Counted from the stretch's first letter, positions 54,852 to 64,000 are shown. The stretch: DNA of 64,000 nucleotides from Candidatus Methanoplasma cognatum (GCA_009777615.1 WRLM01000001.1:478984-542983); one strand, 5' to 3'. Translations and numbers: made by a program. Notes: generated by a model not told the origin, from the sequence alone.

Positions 54852-56078
54852 TCAAGCACTCTTCACGGAAGCCTTTGCCTTTTCTATGTAGCCGTTCCAG
54901 ACCTTCTCAAGGTCTGGCCTCTGCACAGTCTCCATAATGTACTGTGCGAATTCGTCCCCGGTGGCACCCGTGTTCCTTCCGGTCATCACGAGCTTCCTTT
55001 CGAACTGGACGCAGACGTCTAGCGCCATGTTCAGTTTCTTTCCTTTCTCCGCCTCGCCGATGTGGTCCATCATCAGGGCCACCGCTTTGATCATGCTGCA
55101 CGGGTCGGCATATTGTCCCCTGCCTTCATCCACCATCCTCGGAGCAGATCCGTGTATTGCTTCGAACATGGCGTATCTCTTGCCGATGTTGGCGCTTCCA
55201 GCGGTTCCGACGCCCCCTTGTATCTGCGCCGCCTCATCCGTGAGTATATCTCCGTACAGATTGGGCAGTACCATAACCTTGAAATCGGACCTTCTTGCGG
55301 GGTCTATGAGCTTCGCCGTCATGATATCGATGAACCAGCTGTCCCATTTCACCTCGGGGTATTCTTTGCCGATCCTCTCCATGGTGGAAAGGAACTTTCC
55401 GTCGGTGGTCTTGACGATGTTGGCCTTTGTCACAAGAGAGAGATAATTAAGCCCGCTCTTTTTGGCGAAATCGAAGCCGGCCCTGACAATCCTGTCCGTG
55501 CCCTGGGTGGTCGCCACGCAGAAGTCCATGGCAAGGTCATCGGTGACGTCTATCCCGTCGCTTCCGAGGGCGTAGCTTCCCTCGGTGTTCTCCCTGAAGA
55601 ATGTCCAGTTGATCCCAAGCTCCGGGACCGAGACAGGCCTCACGTTGGCAAAGAGGTCGAGTTGCTTCCTCATCGCGACGTTAGCGCTCTCGATGTTCGG
55701 CCAGGGATCCCCTTTGCTGGGGGTTGTCGTAGGCCCTTTGAGTATCACATGGCACTTCTTCAGTTCTTCAAGAGTGTCGTCGGGTATAGCCTTCAGGACC
55801 GCAGCCCTTCTCTCGATGGTGAGTCCGTCGATGATCCTGACCTCCGCCTTTCCCGCTTTTATCTTATCGGCAAGCAGGAACTCCATCACTTTCTGGGCGG
55901 ACGCGCAGATATACGGCCCTATGCCATCACCGCCGCAAACCCCTATTATAAGTTTGTCAAGTTTGGAATAATCGGTCCAGTCTCCCTCTTTCTTGAGGTC
56001 CTCGACCCTTTTGAGCTGTTGTCTTAGCAGTTCGCCGTACCTTTCCTGTGCGGCCTTTATGGATGCTTCATCTGCCAT
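54852..56078 (-). CDS. Isocitrate/isopropylmalate dehydrogenase family enzyme
   Basis: A 408-residue member of the beta-decarboxylating dehydrogenase family, with GGDGIGPYI near residue 49, an RENTEGSYA substrate loop near 164, KANIVKTTDG near 217, NLYGDILTDEAAQIQGG near 274, and EAIHGSAPRM near 307. The N-terminal 40 residues form an extra charged helix. Substrate choice among isocitrate, isopropylmalate, homoisocitrate or tartrate-like acids cannot be settled by eye. The general length and the SAPR form of the last motif lean to isocitrate dehydrogenase. ATG 56078 has a weak GAGATGAT site. Confidence 0.8.
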   Translation of the reverse strand: MADEASIKAAQERYGELLRQQLKRVEDLKKEGDWTDYSKLDKLIIGVCGGDGIGPYICASAQKVMEFLLADKIKAGKAEVRIIDGLTIERRAAVLKAIPDDTLEELKKCHVILKGPTTTPSKGDPWPNIESANVAMRKQLDLFANVRPVSVPELGINWTFFRENTEGSYALGSDGIDVTDDLAMDFCVATTQGTDRIVRAGFDFAKKSGLNYLSLVTKANIVKTTDGKFLSTMERIGKEYPEVKWDSWFIDIMTAKLIDPARRSDFKVMVLPNLYGDILTDEAAQIQGGVGTAGSANIGKRYAMFEAIHGSAPRMVDEGRGQYADPCSMIKAVALMMDHIGEAEKGKKLNMALDVCVQFERKLVMTGRNTGATGDEFAQYIMETVQRPDLEKVWNGYIEKAKASVKSA

Positions 56079-56144
56079 TAATATCATCTCGGAATCGGAA
56101 TCACCGTAATAAAAATAATGGTACGCCGGCCGCCCTTTGAGAAG

Positions 56145-56153
56145 ATTATATAG
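56145..56153 (+). promoter_or_regulatory. TATA box for leaderless MMPL gene
   Basis: ATTATATAG is centred 26 bp before the ATG at 56175, with no Shine-Dalgarno site between, so the transcript likely begins at the start codon. Confidence 0.55.
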
Positions 56154-56174
56154 GTCGATGCAATCTCCCCGTTA

Positions 56175-58757
56175 ATGATATTCGAAAAGCTCGCGGACCT
56201 GGTCTTCAGGCGTTCAAAACTGATCGTCGTGATATGGATAGTGGCTCTGATCTGCGCAGTGCCTCTTGCCCTCAAAGCGGGAAGCGTGCTTGATTATGAT
56301 ACCAACAACATGGCCGGGCCGGACGCTGAGTCCATCAAAGGCGCCGAGATGATAGGGGAATATTTCTACAGCTCGGATGTTCAGATAGAGAGCGCGGCCC
56401 TTCTCGTGGCGAGTTTCGATACGCCAGCGGGAAAGCTGAACGCGCTGGGCCTGTATCAGTCGATCTCCGATGAGCTCCCCGATTATGTCGACGAATACGG
56501 CGACCCGAAGATATCGCTGTTCCTGATAAACGGAGTATTCACCGATGAAGATGACGAATACAAAGGGGTCGTGATATATGCCGTCATTTATAGTCAGCGG
56601 ATGACCGACGATAACCTGGTGATAGGCGATACGCCGAGCTTCAGGGACTTAGTCAGCGGGGTCCTGCCCGCTGATTCCGGGGTCACGGCATATGTCTCGG
56701 GGACACCCGCGATATCCTATGATACGGAGAAGAATGCATCCCAGGACCTCTCAAGGATCGATGTGTTCTCCATATTGATGATCCTGATACTGGTGGGACT
56801 CTTCTTCAGGTCCTTCGTGACGTCGGCGATGCCGCCGATGACCATCGGTGTGGCCTTCGGCGCCGTTCTCGCCCTGATGTTCATCGTAGGCTCGTTCCTT
56901 GACATAATCTACATGACAGAGATGCTTCTGCTTGTGTCCATGCTGGGCGCCGGGAGCGACTATTGCATCTTCATTCTGGCGAGGTATAGGGAAGAGCGGG
57001 TCCATGGGGCGGATCACGAGACCGCACTCAAAAGAGCGGTGACCTGGGCGGGGGAGTCGATAACGACCTCCGGCCTCGCGGTGATGATAGGGTTCGGCGC
57101 CATGTCCATCTGCTCTTTCTCGATGATAAGCTCGATGGGAGTGATGCTCGCCATCGGCATAGTCGTAGCGCTCGTGGCGGCGCTTACTCTGATATCATCA
57201 ATACTTGCAATATTCGGAGAGAAACTGTTCTGGCCGACTAAAGCGGCGTCGCTCATGGAGGGGGGAAAAGCGCATAAGGGATGGCACGGAAAACTGTCCC
57301 GCGCCGGACACGGATATTTCACCAGGTCGGTCAAATTTTCGTTAAAGTATTCAAAAGCGATCATAGCGGTGGCGGTGCTGCTCACAATACCTGCCGCATT
57401 CATAATGGCAACCTCCCCATCGTCCTACAACATGATCGGAGCGATGTCGACCGGAGAGGGGATAGACGGCCTGAACGAGGTGCAGGAATACTCCAACGGC
57501 GGCATGATGATGCCGAACTATGTCATCTTTGAAACGGCCGAACCGTTGGGGAACATAACCGAGATGACCTACTTCGGCACGGTGTTCGGCCTGCTTTACT
57601 GGGATATGGGCAACCCGAACGTTCCAGATTATCTGAATAGGCTGTCGACGTTGTCGTCTTCGTTATCAGAGGATGATAATGCCGGAGAGGTATGGGGAGT
57701 TTACGCATGGCCCGCGCTGGTCGGAAAGGCTGCGCTGGAGGTCCCGAGAGGAGGGATGTCCGATCACGACTACACAATAGCGGTGTATTCGAAGGCAGCG
57801 TCCGAACTGCCGGACACCCTGTCGAAACAGATGCTTACTCCGGACCCCGGGTCCGGCCAGAATACGCTGGGGAGTCTGGTGTCAGGGTACGAAATGCTCA
57901 TGCTCGGCGGCGCCGGGGCGCAATATGACGACCCGAACATGATCGCCGCCGTTGATTATGTTCTGAACTACAAGCTCGCGGCCTCCGTTGGCGGTGTGAG
58001 CGGAAGCGGAACATCATTTGACATCACCTATGTGAAATACACCCTCATAACCAAGGATGAGGCGATGGCCGACCGTTCCATGGAGACGATCAAATTCATG
58101 GACAGGACGATGTCTAAGTTCGCCGAGGACAATCCCGACCTGGTAGCAAACAAATGGCTCACCGGAAGCGCCGTCGTCATGTACGAGGTGTCCGAACTGG
58201 TAGGCAGCGAGTTCCTGAAGGTCGAGGTGCTTGCGGTGGCCCTGATATTCATCCTGCTGTTCTTTGTGATGAAATCTTATGTTACGCCGATACGTTCGAT
58301 ACTGACGATCCTCATGAGCGTAGTCTGGACAGTGGCGATGACCCACCTGATCTTCGGCAACCTTCTGGGAGAGGGGGTGATGTGGATGATACCCATTATC
58401 CTGATCGTGGTGTGCCTCGGTCTGGGCATGGATTACGACATCCTGCTGACAACGCGCATCAAAGAGAACCGTCTGTACAGAGGAAAGAGCAACGACGAGG
58501 CAATAACCTACGCGGTCACCCACTCCGGTTCCGTCATAACGATATGCGGTCTGATAATGGGAGGAGCGTTCGGCACGCTGATGCTCTCAAGCACCACCAT
58601 GCTTCAGGAGTTCGGTTTCGCTTTGAGCTTCGCGATACTGGTGGACGCGCTGCTTGTGCGCACGTATATCGTGCCGGCGGCGATGCACCTTCTGGGCGAC
58701 TGGAACTGGAAAGGTCCCAAGTTCCTGCACAAGAAAACACCAAAACCGCCCGAGTGA
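56175..58757 (+). CDS. MMPL/RND-family transporter
   Basis: An 860-residue membrane protein with the RND/MMPL plan: one span near residues 13-33, an outer loop of about 150 residues, then a five-to-six-span bundle with GAGSDYCIFILARYREE near 260. The same arrangement is repeated in the second half (spans from about 685), with GLGMDYDILLTTRIKE near 752. The GxxxDY motif carries the proton-relay Asp of MMPL proteins. Archaeal members are thought to move lipids or hydrophobic compounds. The gene stands alone, with no partner membrane-fusion protein, as normal for a single-membrane cell. Confidence 0.88.
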   Translation: MIFEKLADLVFRRSKLIVVIWIVALICAVPLALKAGSVLDYDTNNMAGPDAESIKGAEMIGEYFYSSDVQIESAALLVASFDTPAGKLNALGLYQSISDELPDYVDEYGDPKISLFLINGVFTDEDDEYKGVVIYAVIYSQRMTDDNLVIGDTPSFRDLVSGVLPADSGVTAYVSGTPAISYDTEKNASQDLSRIDVFSILMILILVGLFFRSFVTSAMPPMTIGVAFGAVLALMFIVGSFLDIIYMTEMLLLVSMLGAGSDYCIFILARYREERVHGADHETALKRAVTWAGESITTSGLAVMIGFGAMSICSFSMISSMGVMLAIGIVVALVAALTLISSILAIFGEKLFWPTKAASLMEGGKAHKGWHGKLSRAGHGYFTRSVKFSLKYSKAIIAVAVLLTIPAAFIMATSPSSYNMIGAMSTGEGIDGLNEVQEYSNGGMMMPNYVIFETAEPLGNITEMTYFGTVFGLLYWDMGNPNVPDYLNRLSTLSSSLSEDDNAGEVWGVYAWPALVGKAALEVPRGGMSDHDYTIAVYSKAASELPDTLSKQMLTPDPGSGQNTLGSLVSGYEMLMLGGAGAQYDDPNMIAAVDYVLNYKLAASVGGVSGSGTSFDITYVKYTLITKDEAMADRSMETIKFMDRTMSKFAEDNPDLVANKWLTGSAVVMYEVSELVGSEFLKVEVLAVALIFILLFFVMKSYVTPIRSILTILMSVVWTVAMTHLIFGNLLGEGVMWMIPIILIVVCLGLGMDYDILLTTRIKENRLYRGKSNDEAITYAVTHSGSVITICGLIMGGAFGTLMLSSTTMLQEFGFALSFAILVDALLVRTYIVPAAMHLLGDWNWKGPKFLHKKTPKPPE

Positions 58758-58765
58758 TCGGGCAC

Positions 58766-59368
58766 TCAATCCCCTTTGATTATTTCCCTTAATCTGTTCA
58801 TCACTTCGGAAGGGTCCTTCTTTGCCATCAAGGGGCTTCTTAAACAGACCCCTCTGCATCCCGCATCCATGGCCCTTCCCGTCGTGTTGATATCTATCCC
58901 TCCGACGGCGAAAACAGGCACGTTCACAGCGTCGCACACCGCCCTCAGATCATGGATCCCCCTGCCTATGACGCCCGGCTTGCAGGAGGTCTCGAAAACG
59001 TTGCCGTAGATCAGGTGGGTCGCGCCCGCGGCTTCCGCCTCTACAGCCTCGGTCAAAGAGTGGACGGAAACCCATATCTCCTTGAACTTCTCCAGCTTTT
59101 CTTTCTCGGTCTTCAGTGTGTCGAAGGACACCTGCACGCGCCCGTTGTTGATGGCCGAGGCGATCTTTATGAATGAGTTGACGCAGAAATCCACACGGTG
59201 GTTGCTGCAGATCCTGGCACATTCTATGGCAAGATATCTGTATTCTCCTTCGGAGATGTCCTTCTCCCTGAGTATTATCATATCCGGGGACGAAGCGGCG
59301 ACCGCCTCCACCTGCTCCAGGAAATCGTGCGCGGCGCTGATCTTTCTGTCGGTTATTGCGATGATCAT
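58766..59368 (-). CDS. tenI: ThiE-like protein, probable thiazole tautomerase TenI
   Basis: A 200-residue TIM-barrel of the ThiE/TenI family. It keeps IILREKD near residue 31, NVFETSCKPGVIGRG near 124 and VFAVGGI near 155. The ThiE signature HLGQ-D is replaced by QVSFD, and the pyrophosphate-binding set is incomplete. As the last gene of a complete thiazole operon that already has ThiE, it is best read as TenI, which tautomerises the thiazole phosphate. ATGA overlap with thiH. Confidence 0.75.
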   Translation of the reverse strand: MIIAITDRKISAAHDFLEQVEAVAASSPDMIILREKDISEGEYRYLAIECARICSNHRVDFCVNSFIKIASAINNGRVQVSFDTLKTEKEKLEKFKEIWVSVHSLTEAVEAEAAGATHLIYGNVFETSCKPGVIGRGIHDLRAVCDAVNVPVFAVGGIDINTTGRAMDAGCRGVCLRSPLMAKKDPSEVMNRLREIIKGD

Positions 59369-60516
59369 ACTCTCACGTAATCATTGAACACCGGCTGCAG
59401 ACCTCTTTCGATCAAAGCCTTCCTTATCTGCTGCACGTTCCTTGAGTCCGAGATATCGAATTGCTCGTCGCCCTTCTTCTCCTCCGCATGCCCGCCGATC
59501 CCCACCGACACACCGGCGGACATCCTGTTGGCGCACAGCATGACGATGGTGTCTCTGAAATTGGGGCTTTCCCTTGACGATATGGTCTGCCCGGAGAATG
59601 GCATGAAGATGCGGTATGCCATTGCCAGCTGGTAGAGGTTCCTCTCAGACACCGTTTCAGCGGTATATTTCCCGTTAATGAACGGCCTCAGTCTCGGAAG
59701 GGAGAATGATATCTCAGCGTGAGGATATTTCCTCTGCAGCTGATGTGCGTGCACGCCGCATGCCAAGGCATCCTTCCTGAAATCGCCGAGTCCCAGCAAG
59801 GCGCCGAAGGCGACGCCTCTCATACCTCCCATCAGCGCTCTTTCCTGTGCGTTGAACCTGTATGAGAACACCCTCTTCGGACCGAAGAGATGAAGTTCGG
59901 CATATCTCGCCGGATCGTAGGTCTCTTGGAAGACCGTGACGTAATCGGCGCCGCATTGGCGGAGGTACCTGTATTCGTCGACATTCAGAGGATAGATCTC
60001 GACCCCGACATTTCTGAAGTGCTTCGCCGCCATCTTCACGCAGTCGCCTATGAATTCCACTCCGGACATCTTTCTCGAATCGCCTGCCAGAAGGAGGATC
60101 TCCGCAAGACCGGACTCTGCGATCTTCAACATCTCCGATTCTATCTCCTCTAAAGAAAGCTTCGCCCGGTTGATCCTGTTGTCTCTGCTGAAGCCGCAGT
60201 AGATGCAGCCGTTGTCGCAGTGATTCGATACGTAAAGCGGGGTGAACAGCGTCACCGAGTTCCCGAAGAACCTCCTCGTCTCTTCGCTGGCTCTTACCGC
60301 CATATCCTCCAGACGCGCTTCGGCGGAAGGTGAGAGGAGGGATGCAAAATCCCTGACATCCAAGCGCTCTTTGCCCAGGGCTTCCTCCACGTCCGCAACG
60401 GTGAATGAGGACAGGTCCACTTTGGAGACCTTGGATAAAGTGTCTGCCATCACGTTCGACGATATCGATTCCATGTGCTGATGGTAATCTTCGGCATCAG
60501 TGGGTTCTCTGGTCAT
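59365..60516 (-). CDS. thiH: 2-Iminoacetate synthase ThiH (radical SAM tyrosine lyase)
   Basis: A 383-residue radical SAM enzyme that splits tyrosine into p-cresol and dehydroglycine for the thiazole ring, the oxygen-independent bacterial route. The cluster motif [12 protein letters not shown] (C-x3-C-x2-C) is near residue 107, with the family's [10 protein letters not shown] just before it. TTGGGAG precedes the ATG, and the start overlaps thiG. Use of tyrosine rather than glycine oxidase suits a strict anaerobe. Confidence 0.93.
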   Translation of the reverse strand: MTREPTDAEDYHQHMESISSNVMADTLSKVSKVDLSSFTVADVEEALGKERLDVRDFASLLSPSAEARLEDMAVRASEETRRFFGNSVTLFTPLYVSNHCDNGCIYCGFSRDNRINRAKLSLEEIESEMLKIAESGLAEILLLAGDSRKMSGVEFIGDCVKMAAKHFRNVGVEIYPLNVDEYRYLRQCGADYVTVFQETYDPARYAELHLFGPKRVFSYRFNAQERALMGGMRGVAFGALLGLGDFRKDALACGVHAHQLQRKYPHAEISFSLPRLRPFINGKYTAETVSERNLYQLAMAYRIFMPFSGQTISSRESPNFRDTIVMLCANRMSAGVSVGIGGHAEEKKGDEQFDISDSRNVQQIRKALIERGLQPVFNDYVRV

Positions 60517-61285
60517 TCCATGCTCCCAAGAATCCCCTGAGCGGGCTGGATGCTTCCCCTCTGTTCTGAAGTACTCTGCCGGGCTTCGACAGGAATGCCA
60601 TGCGTCCGGCTTCGATCGCCATTTTGAATGCTTTTGCCATCAGCGGTATGTCGGTCGCCGTTGCGATGGCGGTGTTCGCCATCACCGCCGCGCAGCCCAT
60701 CTCCATCGCTTCGCACGCCTGCGACGGCCTGCCGATGCCGGCATCGACTATCACCGGAAGGTCCAGCTCGTCTATCAATATTTTTATGAAATCCTTCGTC
60801 AGCAACCCTTTGTTGCTCCCTATCGGTGCGCCGAGCGGCATTATCGCGGACGCTCCCGCATCCGCCATCGAACGCGCGGCGGAAAGGTCCGGCATCATAT
60901 AGGGCATAACTATGAACCCCTCTTCGGCAAGCATCTTCGTGGCCCTTATGGTCTCGCAGTTGTCCGGAAGTAGATACCTCGAATCCTTGATTATCTCGAT
61001 CTTGATCATATCTCCGCACCCGAGTTCTCTGGACAGCATAGCGATGCGCATGGCCTCTTCCGCGTTCCTCGCGCCGGAAGTGTTAGGCAGCAGCGTCAGC
61101 CCTTCGGGGATGTAGTCGAGTATGTTATCTTCTCCTCCGGCGTTAGCCCTCCTAACCGCAAGCGTGGCCACCTCCACGCCCCCGTTCTCCATGACCATCT
61201 TCGTCATCTCGAGGGAGAACTTCCCCGAGCCGAGTATGAATCTGGAATTGAATCTCTTGTTGCCTATCTTGAGTTCGTCAGTCAT
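60497..61285 (-). CDS. thiG: Thiazole synthase ThiG
   Basis: A 262-residue TIM-barrel that builds the thiazole phosphate from dehydroglycine, DXP and ThiS thiocarboxylate. The Schiff-base lysine lies in [10 protein letters not shown] near residue 96. Later blocks are [11 protein letters not shown] near 151, [10 protein letters not shown] near 177 and VMANTAIA near 195. The start lies one base after the thiF stop. Confidence 0.93.
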   Translation of the reverse strand: MTDELKIGNKRFNSRFILGSGKFSLEMTKMVMENGGVEVATLAVRRANAGGEDNILDYIPEGLTLLPNTSGARNAEEAMRIAMLSRELGCGDMIKIEIIKDSRYLLPDNCETIRATKMLAEEGFIVMPYMMPDLSAARSMADAGASAIMPLGAPIGSNKGLLTKDFIKILIDELDLPVIVDAGIGRPSQACEAMEMGCAAVMANTAIATATDIPLMAKAFKMAIEAGRMAFLSKPGRVLQNRGEASSPLRGFLGAWNDQRTH

Positions 61286-61286
61286 T

Positions 61287-61925
61287 TCACAAATCCTCCT
61301 TCATCAATAATGATACGACCATGTTTGCCATATGTCCGGCGCAGATGTTCACCCTTGGCGACATAAGGCCTCCTTTCATACCCTCCATGTCAACGCCGTC
61401 GCCGCAGATGTAAAGGTCCGAGAATAGTTTTTCTGTTCTTATCTCATTGGACCTTCCGAATCCCGCCATTCCGGAGCCGGATACCACTTTGATCCCCGGA
61501 CATTTTTCCAGCAGCGTGTTGATGAGCATCGCCTTCTCGGACGGAACGTCGAAAGCTTCGCAGACAATGCAGCACCCTCCGAAAATATCAGGGATGTTGG
61601 ACGGGCTCAGTTTCATTTGATGCTTCTTTATCGTCATGTAAGGGTTGATCCTTTTCAGTTGTTCTTCGGTCATGTCGACCTTCGCGCGCCCTACCTGATC
61701 AAGATAATAGTTCTGTCTGTTTATATTGGTAATGTCGACGAAGTCAAAATCGACTATGGTCAGGTACGATACTCCGGCCCGGGCAAGCATTGAGGCTATG
61801 TTGGATCCGAGGCCTCCCAGCCCCGCTATGCCTATCTTTGCTTTTCTTATTACGTTGTGGATCTCCGGCGAATGTCTGGCACACAAGGCCTCGTCAAGAT
61901 CTTCCTTGCTTGGGAGCGTCATCAT
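61287..61925 (-). CDS. thiF: ThiS adenylyltransferase ThiF (short clostridial type)
   Basis: A 212-residue E1-like enzyme that adenylates the C-terminal glycine of ThiS. It has the [10 protein letters not shown] nucleotide loop near residue 33, then [13 protein letters not shown] with the ATP-binding Arg. It lacks the paired zinc-binding CxxC motifs of E. coli ThiF/MoeB and is shorter, like the forms common in clostridia. It overlaps thiS by ATGA. Confidence 0.88.
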   Translation of the reverse strand: MMTLPSKEDLDEALCARHSPEIHNVIRKAKIGIAGLGGLGSNIASMLARAGVSYLTIVDFDFVDITNINRQNYYLDQVGRAKVDMTEEQLKRINPYMTIKKHQMKLSPSNIPDIFGGCCIVCEAFDVPSEKAMLINTLLEKCPGIKVVSGSGMAGFGRSNEIRTEKLFSDLYICGDGVDMEGMKGGLMSPRVNICAGHMANMVVSLLMKEDL

Positions 61926-62116
61926 CCCCCTCCGACGAATCCCACTATCTCAACGGAGTCTTCACTCTTCAGAACGACGCCGGCGTATTCCGATCTGGGA
62001 ACGATCTTCCCGTTCAGTTCGACGGCCACCCGGTCCTGTCTGTAGCCGGTGCTTAATATAAGGCTTTCCAGTGTCATCGGCGAAACCAGCTCCAGATACT
62101 TTCCGTTGACGTTCAT
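61922..62116 (-). CDS. thiS: Sulfur carrier protein ThiS
   Basis: A 64-residue beta-grasp sulfur carrier ending in VGGG, the Gly-Gly tail that is thiocarboxylated. AVELNGKIVPRSEY in the middle is typical of ThiS. Its stop overlaps the thiF start. Confidence 0.9.
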   Translation of the reverse strand: MNVNGKYLELVSPMTLESLILSTGYRQDRVAVELNGKIVPRSEYAGVVLKSEDSVEIVGFVGGG

Positions 62117-62135
62117 GCTATCTCTATCGGTCTTC

Positions 62136-62765
62136 TCAGATATTAGGTCTTACTTTCAGTATCATATCTCTCAGCTCATGAGCGGCAGCGGGGATATCCT
62201 TCTGTGACACCACCGCGGAGACCACGGCGGCGCCGTCCGCGCCCGCGCGGATGACGTCTTGGATATTTCCTCTGTTGATCCCGCCGATGGCCATCACCGG
62301 TATGTCCACAGCCTGTCTGACCGTGAAAACGGCGTCTAGGCCGCGGCCGTGCTGCGCATCATGTTTGGTGGACGTCCTGAATATCGAGCCCACGCTTACA
62401 TAATCGGCCCCCCCAGACTCGGCGTCGGCCGCCTCTTCGGCGTTGTGGACGCTCACTCCTATGATCTTGTCCTCACCGAGCAGTTCCCTGGCGTCCCCGA
62501 CGGGTATGTCAGACTGGCCGAGATGCACTCCGTCGGCGTCGGACAGTATCGCAATGTCCACCCGGTCGTTAACGATGAAGAACTTCGCATACTCGTCCGA
62601 CAGGGACCTGATCATTCTGGCCTGCTCGAGCATCTCTTTTCCGTCGGACCCCTTCATCCTTAATTGAACTATATCGGCCCCGCCGGAATACGCAAGCCCG
62701 GCGACCTCGGCCTCGGATCGGCCGTTGGAAAGAGAGCGGTCCGTTATCACGCAGAGTTCGAACAT
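62136..62765 (-). CDS. thiE: Thiamine-phosphate synthase
   Basis: A 209-residue TIM-barrel joining HMP pyrophosphate and thiazole phosphate. It keeps IVQLRMKGSDGKEM near residue 33, FFIVNDRVDIA near 62, GVHLGQSD near 79, and the GSIFRTSTK phosphate-binding loop near 127. It is first in thiE-thiS-thiF-thiG-thiH-tenI. CTATTAATAGG is centred 27 bp before the ATG with no ribosome site, giving a leaderless operon message. No TPP riboswitch consensus (CUGAGA...GGAUGA) is seen in front. Confidence 0.93.
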   Translation of the reverse strand: MFELCVITDRSLSNGRSEAEVAGLAYSGGADIVQLRMKGSDGKEMLEQARMIRSLSDEYAKFFIVNDRVDIAILSDADGVHLGQSDIPVGDARELLGEDKIIGVSVHNAEEAADAESGGADYVSVGSIFRTSTKHDAQHGRGLDAVFTVRQAVDIPVMAIGGINRGNIQDVIRAGADGAAVVSAVVSQKDIPAAAHELRDMILKVRPNI

Positions 62766-62829
62766 GATATCCGATTGTCGGACCCCTATTAATAGTGTTC
62801 AAAATCGTCTGCTCTATGGCGCCCCCCGC

Positions 62830-62870
62830 CCGACTTAAAAAGATAAAGTGTATCCTGTGTCCAGGATACT
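62830..62870 (-). terminator. Hairpin terminator of acetate transporter gene
   Basis: GTATCCTG and CAGGATAC form an 8-bp stem with a 4-base loop (62850-62869), extended by AAAG/CTTT. On the minus strand it is followed by TTTATCTTTTT, about 20 bases past the transporter stop. Confidence 0.65.
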
Positions 62871-62886
62871 TTATTAAAGTCTGTTA

Positions 62887-63429
62887 TCAAAGGGGCAGTA
62901 TCTGCTTCTTATACTGTTCGGCGTACATTTCGGCAGATGCGATGTATATCGCCGCCGCTGCGGCTATGATGCCAGCCGCTCCGCCCAACTTTGTGAGTAT
63001 ATCAATTTCCAGAAACGCACCGCTGGTCAGCAGGATCAATGTCAGGTCGATGAGCACGAAGGTTATGATGAAAGACTTAGGGCTCTTGAGCGTACCGAAC
63101 GTCATACATATGACCAGTATGGTGAATATGAGGAAGAAGGTCGACATCGAGGTATGGTCCGGCGTGCCTAATGTCTCTGCATGCAGTAGGCCGAAAGCTA
63201 CCCAGAAAAGGCCCAACAGTGTGAATACTGTCGCTGTGAACATACTGTTCCTCTTGAACTCGATCGCTCCCGCGATGATCTGTGCGAAACCGCCCATGAA
63301 TATGGCGGCCGCGATTATTGTCGCATCCATTTCAAAAAATCCGAGGTTGTGTACTGAGAGCAGAATTACTGCCAAGGCAAACCCGTAAAGGCCTAATGTG
63401 ATGGGGTTTGCTATTTCATTTGAAGTCAT
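62887..63429 (-). CDS. Acetate transporter of GPR1/FUN34/YaaH (SatP) family
   Basis: A 180-residue protein with six hydrophobic spans. NPITLGLYGFA near residue 8 and AAAIFMGGFAQIIAGAIEF near 40 are the family signatures. SatP-type channels let acetate or succinate pass with protons. Many methylotrophic methanogens need acetate as a carbon source, so uptake is a sensible role. GGTGA lies about 8 bases before the ATG. The gap 63430-63681 shows its AT-rich promoter and no gene. Confidence 0.88.
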   Translation of the reverse strand: MTSNEIANPITLGLYGFALAVILLSVHNLGFFEMDATIIAAAIFMGGFAQIIAGAIEFKRNSMFTATVFTLLGLFWVAFGLLHAETLGTPDHTSMSTFFLIFTILVICMTFGTLKSPKSFIITFVLIDLTLILLTSGAFLEIDILTKLGGAAGIIAAAAAIYIASAEMYAEQYKKQILPL

Positions 63430-63681
63430 TAAGATTTCACCTGAGGTGTATCATATGCCCTAGTTTATTTAATTAACCAAGCGCGGTGAGAAAAGATTCA
63501 TTTTTTCTCCATCGGGTCTCCGATATTGGAAATTACGGTATATATCCGGGCCGGGGCTTGAACGCCTGCCTGGCCGGAAATGAAAGGACAAAACGCATGA
63601 ATATCGTCGGTCAGCTGTCAAGCCTAGGCTCCGGTCATGTTCAAAAGATCGTTAAAGGCGGGAACGCCGCCTTGGTTTGGT

Positions 63682-64000
63682 TCAGAACTCGCAGCGCTTG
63701 CTGAGTTCCGCTGGAAGGTACATGGGGCGTACCGGATAGCCTTCGGTCTCGCTCCTGATCCTCGATATGAGCTCATCTGCGGTCACGTCGATATCTTTGT
63801 TCTCGGATCTGACATAGACCTTCAGCTTTCCGCTCTTCAGCTCGTTCTCGCCGATGACCGCGCTGTATGAGCACCAATCCTGCTTAGCCCGCCTCACTTT
63901 CTTTCCGACGGTCGCGTCGGTGTCGTCGACGGATACCCTGATCCTCTTCGATCTGAGGCCGGCGGCTATCTCCTTGGCCGCCTGGACGTAGTCCTCGGAC
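63682..64000 (-). CDS. thrS: Threonyl-tRNA synthetase, C-terminal part (start outside window)
   Basis: About 105 residues of the anticodon-binding end of an archaeal ThrRS, open at the window edge. Its end reads GYPVRPMYLPAELSKRCEF, the hallmark ThrRS terminus (RP-LP-LLSLRP type). Before it comes VGKKVRRAKQDW and a short strand SGKLKVYVRSE. The missing part, to the right, should hold the catalytic core. Confidence 0.85.
   Translation of the reverse strand, partial: SEDYVQAAKEIAAGLRSKRIRVSVDDTDATVGKKVRRAKQDWCSYSAVIGENELKSGKLKVYVRSENKDIDVTADELISRIRSETEGYPVRPMYLPAELSKRCEF

Noticed and set aside
54461-54937. 158-codon plus-strand frame between Roco and the dehydrogenase gene
   Set aside because: It runs across two real genes' ends, has odd composition and overlaps the Roco promoter and the terminator hairpin.
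62766-62840. TPP riboswitch before the thiamine operon
   Set aside because: The operon seems leaderless and the conserved CUGAGA and GGAUGA-type elements are not seen in front of thiE.

Overview
The window comes from a methanogenic archaeon. It carries a complete methyl-coenzyme M reductase operon (mcrBDGA), a methylcobamide:CoM methyltransferase, the ATP-dependent MCR activator AtwA with McrC and six methanogenesis marker proteins, and a YcaO enzyme of the methanogenesis marker 1 type. Methylotrophic machinery, surface proteins with bacterial-style repeats, Sel1-repeat proteins and many genes of bacterial flavour (thiSFGH, Rrf2, TetR, SUFU-like, Roco GTPase) point to Methanomassiliicoccales, probably a host-associated Methanomethylophilaceae-like lineage. 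The lineage is inferred from gene content, not proven.

Layout. 1-5.5 kb: the end of a large repeat-rich surface protein, argF, a DHH nuclease and a metallophosphoesterase. 5.6-12.2 kb: the methanogenesis core, with mtbA-like methyltransferase, a DUF169 protein, mcrBDGA and a DUF2098 protein. 12.4-14.5 kb: a seven-repeat putative beta-propeller surface protein. 14.9-18.1 kb: ycaO and three small methanogen-type genes on the minus strand. 19.3-27.0 kb: a tightly overlapping operon atwA-mcrC-mmp3-mmp6-mmp5-mmp15-mmp17-mmp7-DUF123, which would activate the MCR made at 7.7-11.9 kb. 27.1-29.8 kb: a tandemly duplicated FAD-linked oxidoreductase. 30.7-38.3 kb: GMP and purine synthesis (guaA, purF, purL, purQ, purS, and divergent purC). 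About 38.4-38.7 kb: a previously unmarked RNase P RNA gene on the minus strand.

39-43 kb holds small membrane proteins, TetR and Rrf2 regulators, and an iscS-iscU-cysK operon for cysteine and Fe-S assembly. 43-54.5 kb is accessory: two Sel1-repeat proteins, a large secreted phosphatase-like protein with an unusual repeat and palindrome promoter, tRNA-Leu(GAG), small orphans, a short FNT channel, and a 1158-residue LRR-Roc-COR (Roco) GTPase whose leucine-rich repeats form 17 nearly identical 69-bp units. 54.9-64 kb holds an isocitrate/isopropylmalate dehydrogenase family enzyme, an MMPL/RND transporter, a bacterial-type thiamine thiazole operon (thiE-thiS-thiF-thiG-thiH-tenI-like), an acetate transporter and the 3' end of thrS.

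Many genes have a TATA-like box about 25-28 bp before the start codon and no Shine-Dalgarno site, which suggests leaderless mRNAs. Genes inside operons mostly have ATGA or TGATG overlaps or clear GGAGG-type sites. No CRISPR array, insertion sequence or replication origin was seen.
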